From contig DASTRU010000242.1 of NCBI GenBank assembly GCA_035761045.1, positions 1 to 11,030 of the forward strand: a stretch of DNA of 11,030 nt, read 5' to 3'. This stretch comes from DASTRU01 sp035761045. Its GTDB lineage: Bacteria > Pseudomonadota > Gammaproteobacteria > Burkholderiales > Burkholderiaceae_E. Positions 6,794-11,030 of this stretch are shown here, piece by piece; the stretch's first letter is position 1, and the number at the start of each line of letters is the position of its first letter. The notes below the pieces were generated by a model that saw nothing but the letters and a program-made list of their open reading frames with translations, was not told the DNA's origin and did not search any database. Made by a program: the position numbers and the translations under genes.

Positions 6794-6810
6794 CGACCAT
6801 CTCGCCATGA
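6790..6810 (+). other. Six-codon mini-ORF linking isomerase and liuB
   Basis: A complete ATG-to-TGA frame encoding MTTISP starts at 6790, overlapping the isomerase stop (ATGA at 6790-6793), and ends at 6810, overlapping the liuB start (ATGA at 6807-6810). liuB itself has no recognisable Shine-Dalgarno, so a ribosome finishing the isomerase could reinitiate here and be delivered to the liuB ATG. The geometry is seen directly; that it is translated is inference, and a frame this short can arise by chance. Confidence 0.3.
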
Positions 6811-8417
6811 CATTGCTGACCTCTCGTTTCGACCCCAACGCCCCCGATGCGCTCGCCAACGCCGCCGCGATGCGCGCGCTGGTGGACGACTTAAAAGCGC
6901 AAGTCGCGCGCGTGATGCAAGGCGGGGGCGAAGCGGCCGCCGCCAAGCACGTGGCGCGCGGCAAGATGCTGCCGCGTCAACGCATCGACGCCTTGGTGGA
7001 TCCCGGAACACCGTTCCTCGAATTTAGTCAGCTCGCCGCGCATGGCATGTACGACGACGAGGCACCCGGCGCGGGCATCATCACCGGCCTGGGCCGAGTG
7101 AGCGGACGCGAATGCGTGGTGATTTGCAACGATCCCACGGTGAAGGGCGGCACGTATTACCCGATCACCGCGAAGAAGCATTTACGCGCGCAAGAAATCG
7201 CGCAGGCCAACCGGCTGCCATGCATTTACTTAGTCGATAGCGGCGGCGCGTATTTGCCCAAGCAAGACGAAGTGTTCCCGGATCGCGACCATTTCGGTCG
7301 CGTGTTCTACAACCAAGCCAATATGAGCGCGCAAGGCATCGCGCAAATCGCGGTCGTCATGGGTTCGTGCACGGCGGGCGGCGCGTACGTGCCCGCGATG
7401 AGCGACGAAACCGTGATCGTCAAGGATCAAGGAACAATCTTTCTCGGCGGCCCGCCCTTGGTCAAAGCCGCGACTGGCGAAGTCGTCAGCGCCGAAGACT
7501 TAGGCGGCGGCGACGTGCATACGCGCTTATCGGGCGTGGCCGACCATTTAGCGAACGACGACGCGCATGCGATCGCGATCACGCGACGCATCGTCGCCAA
7601 TCTCGGCGCGCGGCGGCTCATCACCGAAGTGGTTCTCAAACCCGGCGTCGCGCCGAAGTACCCGGCCGACGAGTTGTACGGCATCGTGCCGATCGATCCT
7701 AAAAAACCGTTCGACGTGCGCGAAATCATCGCGCGCATCGTCGATGGATCGGAGTTCGATGAATGGAAGGCGCGTTACGCGCCCACGCTTGTCACCGGCT
7801 TCGCGTATTTGCACGGCTTGCTCATCGGCATCATCGCCAACAACGGCATTTTGTTTTCCGAGAGCGCGCTCAAGGGCGCGCACTTTATCGAGCTGTGCTG
7901 CCAGCGACGCATTCCAATCGTCTTCTTGCAAAACATCACCGGCTTCATGGTCGGCCGCAAGGCGGAGAACGAAGGCATCGCCAAACATGGCGCCAAGCTC
8001 GTAACGGCGGTGGCCACCGCGCAAGTGCCTAAGCTCACCGTCATCATCGGTGGCAGCTTTGGCGCGGGTAATTACGGCATGTGCGGCCGCGCGTTCTCGC
8101 CGCGCTTTTTATGGATGTGGCCGAACGCGCGCATCGGCGTCATGGGTGGCGAACAAGCCGCCAGCGTGCTCGCCACCGTGCGACGCGAAAGCCTAGAAAC
8201 CAAAGGCACGCCGTGGACACCGAACGAGGAAGAGGCGTTCAAGGCCTCGATCCGCCAGCAATACGAACTTCAAGGTCATCCGTACTACGCAAGCGCGCGC
8301 ATTTGGGACGACGGCGTGATCGATCCAGTCGATACCCGCATATGCCTGGCGCTCGGTCTTTCCGCGAGCTTGAACGCGCCGATCGGCGAAACGAAATTCG
8401 GCGTCTTTCGCATGTAG
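6807..8417 (+). CDS. liuB: Methylcrotonyl-CoA carboxylase, carboxyltransferase (beta) subunit
   Basis: A 536-residue acyl-CoA carboxylase carboxyltransferase, the usual size for the MCC beta subunit. It transfers the carboxyl group from biotin on the partner alpha subunit to 3-methylcrotonyl-CoA, giving 3-methylglutaconyl-CoA, in a large cytosolic alpha/beta complex. The crotonase-like halves are both intact: the N half has KMLPRQRIDALVDPG, CNDPTVKGGTYYP and GSCTAGGAYVPAMSDE (from residue 186); the C half has NNGILFSESALKGAHFIELC, NITGFMVGR and GGSFGAGNYGMCGRAFSPRF (from 415), then GVMGGEQAASVL. These match MCC beta subunits rather than propionyl-CoA carboxylase. The ATG at 6807, 13 bases after the isomerase stop, lacks a clear Shine-Dalgarno and is reached through a short overlapping mini-ORF. 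The biotin carboxylase/carrier subunit it needs (LiuD) is not encoded in the window. Confidence 0.95.
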   Translation: MTLLTSRFDPNAPDALANAAAMRALVDDLKAQVARVMQGGGEAAAAKHVARGKMLPRQRIDALVDPGTPFLEFSQLAAHGMYDDEAPGAGIITGLGRVSGRECVVICNDPTVKGGTYYPITAKKHLRAQEIAQANRLPCIYLVDSGGAYLPKQDEVFPDRDHFGRVFYNQANMSAQGIAQIAVVMGSCTAGGAYVPAMSDETVIVKDQGTIFLGGPPLVKAATGEVVSAEDLGGGDVHTRLSGVADHLANDDAHAIAITRRIVANLGARRLITEVVLKPGVAPKYPADELYGIVPIDPKKPFDVREIIARIVDGSEFDEWKARYAPTLVTGFAYLHGLLIGIIANNGILFSESALKGAHFIELCCQRRIPIVFLQNITGFMVGRKAENEGIAKHGAKLVTAVATAQVPKLTVIIGGSFGAGNYGMCGRAFSPRFLWMWPNARIGVMGGEQAASVLATVRRESLETKGTPWTPNEEEAFKASIRQQYELQGHPYYASARIWDDGVIDPVDTRICLALGLSASLNAPIGETKFGVFRM

Positions 8418-8533
8418 TCGTGCGCCGAAGAATTCGCGGTGGTTGGCGCGAGGGCAATGGGTACACTTCGAGTACTTGACGCTTTGCCACGCCGACGCAT
8501 GTCGACTCGGTTGGATTTAAACGAAAGACAAGG
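8418..8533. promoter_or_regulatory. 116-base gap before carbonic anhydrase, possible internal promoter
   Basis: This is the longest gap in the plus-strand series. A -35-like TTGACG lies at 8476-8481, but the bases 16-18 further on are a poor -10 match. The A/T-rich TTTAAA at 8516-8521 could be a -10 element but has no matching -35. No terminator-like hairpin with a T-run follows liuB, so readthrough is equally possible. The A-rich stretch at 8520-8530 just precedes the carbonic anhydrase start. Confidence 0.25.
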
Positions 8534-9196
8534 ATGACAGCCGATCTCCTGCCAGGGTTGTTTCAAAACAACCGCGATTGGGCGGACCGCCGTACGCGCG
8601 ACGATCCTGGTTACTTCACGCGCCTGGCCAAGCAGCAATCGCCTAAGTACTTATGGATTGGTTGTTCCGACAGTCGCGTGCCGGCAAACGAAATCGTGGG
8701 GCTCGACCCAGGCGAGCTGTTCGTTCATCGCAATATCGCCAACGTGGTCGTGCATACCGATTTCAATTGTCTATCGGTCTTGCAATTCGCGATCGAGGCA
8801 TTGCGTGTCGAGCATGTGATGGTCGTGGGACATTACGGCTGCAGCGGCATTCATCAAGCGATTAGCGGTGGCATGCAAGGCGTGGCGGACAATTGGTTGC
8901 GCCATATCGAGGACGTGCAGCGCCGGTATGCGCAGGTGCTCGATGGACTTAGTCCGCGCGACCACGACGACATGATGTGCGAACTCAACGTCATCGAACA
9001 AGTGCGCAATGTATGCCGCACGAACGTCGTGCGCGACGCGTGGCGCGACGGCCGGCCGTTGACCGTGCACGGTTGGGTGTATGGCTTGAAGGATGGCTTG
9101 CTAAAAGACTTAGGTTTGTCGACCAGCGAGATGCCGGCCGACATCGAAGCGGATTTAACCGATTGCGTGCAACGCTTGCGCGCCGCGCGCGGCTAA
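8534..9196 (+). CDS. can: Beta-class carbonic anhydrase
   Basis: A 220-residue zinc enzyme interconverting CO2 and bicarbonate, close in length and motifs to E. coli Can. Zinc ligands are Cys44, Asp46 (with Arg48) in WIGCSDSR, and His100 and Cys103 in GHYGCSG. The segments GELFVHRNIANVV and HGWVYGLKDG are also typical. It is probably cytosolic because no signal peptide is visible. Cytosolic beta-carbonic anhydrases supply bicarbonate to biotin carboxylases, and this gene lies between the carboxylase subunit gene liuB and liuC, so feeding methylcrotonyl-CoA carboxylase is a reasonable inference. The start is not firmly supported: AAGG at 8530-8533 abuts the ATG with no spacing, and only a GAAAGA stretch at 8523-8528 is at a usable distance. 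There is no alternative ATG before the zinc motif. liuC follows after 24 bases. Confidence 0.94.
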   Translation: MTADLLPGLFQNNRDWADRRTRDDPGYFTRLAKQQSPKYLWIGCSDSRVPANEIVGLDPGELFVHRNIANVVVHTDFNCLSVLQFAIEALRVEHVMVVGHYGCSGIHQAISGGMQGVADNWLRHIEDVQRRYAQVLDGLSPRDHDDMMCELNVIEQVRNVCRTNVVRDAWRDGRPLTVHGWVYGLKDGLLKDLGLSTSEMPADIEADLTDCVQRLRAARG

Positions 9197-9220
9197 CGCG
9201 AATTCCTTAGGAGATCAGCG

Positions 9221-10000
9221 GTGCTCAATACCGACATCGCCGACGGCATCGCCACCGTCACGCTCAATCGTCCGGATGTACGTAATGCTTTCAACGACGA
9301 ACTCGTCGCGGCCTTGCACGCCGCGTTCACGCAAATCGATGCACGCGACGATGTGCGCGTGGTGGTGTTAAGCGCGCACGGCCCAATGTTTTGCGCGGGC
9401 GCGGACTTGCATTGGATGCGCCAAATGGCGAGTTATTCGCCCGAACAAAACGAAGCCGACGCGCGCCGCATGGCCGACATGCTGCATGCGATCGCAAGCT
9501 GCCGTTATCCGGTGATCGCGCGCGTGCATGGCGACGCGTACGCGGGCGGCGTTGGCCTGGTCGCCGCGTGCGACATCGCGGTCGCGTCCACCGATGCGTG
9601 CTTTGCCTTGACCGAAGTCAAACTCGGTTTGATTCCCGGCACCATTAGCCCATATGTGCTCAGCGCGATTGGCGCGAGCGCCGCGCGCCGCTACATGTTG
9701 ACCGCCGAACGGTTTGACGCGGCCGAGGCGTATCGCATCGGCCTCGTGCGCGAACTCGTGCCGCCCGATGCGTTGGACGATGCGATCGGCGACTTGGTCG
9801 ACGCCTTAATGCATGCAAGCCCACAAGCCATCGCCGCGACTAAACGATTAATCGCGGAGGTGTGTGAGCAACCCATGAGCGCGCAATTGCGTGACCTTAC
9901 CGCGCAACGCATCGCGCAAGCGCGAGCAAGCGACGATGGCAAGGAAGGACTCGCCGCGTTTTTGGAAAAGCGTAAGCCGCGTTGGGCCTGCGATGCCTGA
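9221..10000 (+). CDS. liuC: Methylglutaconyl-CoA hydratase (enoyl-CoA hydratase/isomerase family)
   Basis: A 259-residue crotonase-fold enzyme expected to hydrate 3-methylglutaconyl-CoA to HMG-CoA, the step after LiuB. The oxyanion-hole segments are MFCAGADLHWM and HGDAYAGGVGLVAACD. Glu132 in ALTEVKLGLIPGTISPYV matches the first catalytic Glu of crotonases. The second catalytic Glu appears replaced by Arg in AARRYMLTAERFDA, a form that by my recollection is common in bacterial LiuC-type hydratases; this makes the family call stronger than the reaction call. The start is GTG at 9221, chosen because a strong Shine-Dalgarno, TAGGAG with GGAG at 9210-9213, lies 7 bases before it and the usual short N-terminus follows. 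Context (liuA, liuB, carbonic anhydrase) drives the specific name; a general enoyl-CoA hydratase is the alternative. Confidence 0.9.
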   Translation: MLNTDIADGIATVTLNRPDVRNAFNDELVAALHAAFTQIDARDDVRVVVLSAHGPMFCAGADLHWMRQMASYSPEQNEADARRMADMLHAIASCRYPVIARVHGDAYAGGVGLVAACDIAVASTDACFALTEVKLGLIPGTISPYVLSAIGASAARRYMLTAERFDAAEAYRIGLVRELVPPDALDDAIGDLVDALMHASPQAIAATKRLIAEVCEQPMSAQLRDLTAQRIAQARASDDGKEGLAAFLEKRKPRWACDA

Positions 10001-10026
10001 AGAGCCGCATTACTAAATCGATAGCC

Positions 10027-11030
10027 ATGCATAGCATTCATTCCGACTGGCAACAACGCTCGCGCGCCGCGATTTGGCATCCGTGCACGCAAATGCGCCA
10101 TGCGAGCCGCGTGCCGCCGTTGGCCATCGCGCGCGGCGAGGGTGCGTGGTTGATTGATCACGACGGCCGCCGGTATTTCGATGCGATCAGCTCGTGGTGG
10201 GTCAATCTATTCGGCCATGCCGATGCGCGCATCGCCGCCGCGATCAAGGATCAACTCGATCGCCTCGAACACGTGATGCTTGCCGGTTGCACGCATGCGC
10301 CCGCGATCGAATTAGCCGAACGACTAAGCGATTTAACGAACGGCGATCTCGGCCATGCGTTTTATGCAAGCGATGGTGCTTCCGCCGTCGAGATCGCGCT
10401 CAAGATGAGCTTTCATCACTGGCGCAATCGCGGTCGTCCAGCCAAGCGCGAATTCGTATGCCTGCGAAGTGGTTATCACGGCGAGACGATCGGCGCGCTC
10501 GCGGTCACCGACGTGCAAGTGTTTCGCGACGCGTACGACCCGCTTCTCATGCGCGCGCATACGGTGATGTCGCCCGACGCGCGCCAAGCATTGCCCGGCG
10601 AAAGCGCGGCCGATGTCGCGCGTCGTGCCTTGGCTGAATTGCGCGCCTTGCTTGACGAACATCATGAACGCATCGCGGCCTTCATTGTCGAGCCGCTCGT
10701 GCAAGGCGCGGCCGGCATGGCGATGCACGATCCGATGTACTTAAGCGAAGCGCGCGCGCTATGCGACCGCTACAACGTGTTGTTGATCGCCGATGAAATC
10801 GCGGTTGGCTTCGGGCGCACCGGTACCTTCTTCGCGCATGAACACGCGCACCGCGCGCGGCCCGATGTGTTGTGCTTGTCCAAGGGCATCACCGGCGGCT
10901 TCTTGCCGTTATCGGTCGTGCTGGCAAGCGATACGGTGTACGAAAGCTTTCTCGACGACGATACCGCGCGCGGGTTTTTGCATTCGCATTCGTACACCGG
11001 TAATGCGCTCGCGTGCCGCGCCGCACTCGC
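10027..11030 (+). CDS. bioA: Adenosylmethionine-8-amino-7-oxononanoate aminotransferase (partial, 3' end off window)
   Basis: The frame runs unbroken from ATG 10027 to the right edge, giving 334 complete codons of an enzyme usually about 430-450 residues long. BioA is a PLP aminotransferase that uses S-adenosylmethionine as amino donor to make 7,8-diaminononanoate in biotin synthesis. Diagnostic marks are WHPCTQM (17-23), SSWWVNLFGH (55-64), GYHGET, VEPLVQGAAGM, the PLP-pyridine Asp256 in IADEIAVGFGRTG and the Schiff-base Lys286 in CLSKGITGG. The SSWW signature separates BioA from other class-III aminotransferases. E. coli Tyr17 corresponds to Cys20 here, a variant I recall from Pseudomonas-type enzymes. 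It starts 26 bases after liuC without a clear Shine-Dalgarno. Whether other bio genes follow cannot be seen. Confidence 0.95.
   Translation, partial: MHSIHSDWQQRSRAAIWHPCTQMRHASRVPPLAIARGEGAWLIDHDGRRYFDAISSWWVNLFGHADARIAAAIKDQLDRLEHVMLAGCTHAPAIELAERLSDLTNGDLGHAFYASDGASAVEIALKMSFHHWRNRGRPAKREFVCLRSGYHGETIGALAVTDVQVFRDAYDPLLMRAHTVMSPDARQALPGESAADVARRALAELRALLDEHHERIAAFIVEPLVQGAAGMAMHDPMYLSEARALCDRYNVLLIADEIAVGFGRTGTFFAHEHAHRARPDVLCLSKGITGGFLPLSVVLASDTVYESFLDDDTARGFLHSHSYTGNALACRAAL

Noticed and set aside
1..11030. Defence system, mobile element, prophage or CRISPR content
   Set aside because: All genes belong to metabolic or housekeeping families; no transposase, integrase, nuclease, toxin-antitoxin pair, attachment-site duplication or regularly spaced repeats were seen.

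Overview
The window is a GC-rich piece of a proteobacterial chromosome, most likely a betaproteobacterium of the Burkholderiales type. That placement is an inference from family resemblance: a PhbA-like thiolase, the form of the BioA motifs, and a liu-type leucine catabolic cluster. A gammaproteobacterium such as a xanthomonad cannot be excluded. Coding density is very high; the only gaps of note are about 90 bases (1137-1226) and 116 bases (8418-8533). No rRNA, tRNA, CRISPR array, insertion sequence or phage gene is visible.

Layout. At the left edge is the last 28 codons of an unidentified plus-strand gene (2-88). It converges with a minus-strand metallo-beta-lactamase-fold hydrolase (105-1136). 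A 90-base divergent region follows. From there eleven genes run on the plus strand: liuA (isovaleryl-CoA dehydrogenase), an acetyl-CoA acetyltransferase, an SDR oxidoreductase, a RidA-family protein, an MgtC/SapB-family membrane protein, a dienelactone-hydrolase-family protein, a 2-hydroxychromene-2-carboxylate isomerase-like protein, liuB (methylcrotonyl-CoA carboxylase carboxyltransferase subunit), a beta-class carbonic anhydrase, liuC (methylglutaconyl-CoA hydratase) and bioA (cut by the right edge). Spacings of -4 to 43 bases from liuA to liuB suggest one operon. The 116-base gap before the carbonic anhydrase could hold a second promoter, but no clear one is seen.

How the genes fit together. 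LiuA makes 3-methylcrotonyl-CoA, LiuB with its biotin-carrying partner carboxylates it, and LiuC hydrates the product to HMG-CoA. HMG-CoA lyase (not in the window) would give acetyl-CoA plus acetoacetate, and the thiolase can split acetoacetyl-CoA. The carbonic anhydrase can supply the bicarbonate used by the carboxylase, and BioA belongs to the synthesis of its biotin cofactor. The biotin carboxylase/carrier subunit (LiuD) and HMG-CoA lyase (LiuE) are absent from the window; bioA follows liuC where liuD often lies. The SDR, RidA, MgtC, dienelactone hydrolase and isomerase genes have no assigned step in leucine breakdown.

I see no clearly new molecular machine. The points most worth a second look are the bicarbonate/biotin supply genes beside a split carboxylase locus, a six-codon mini-ORF joined by ATGA overlaps to the isomerase gene and to liuB, and an mgtC gene inside a catabolic operon.
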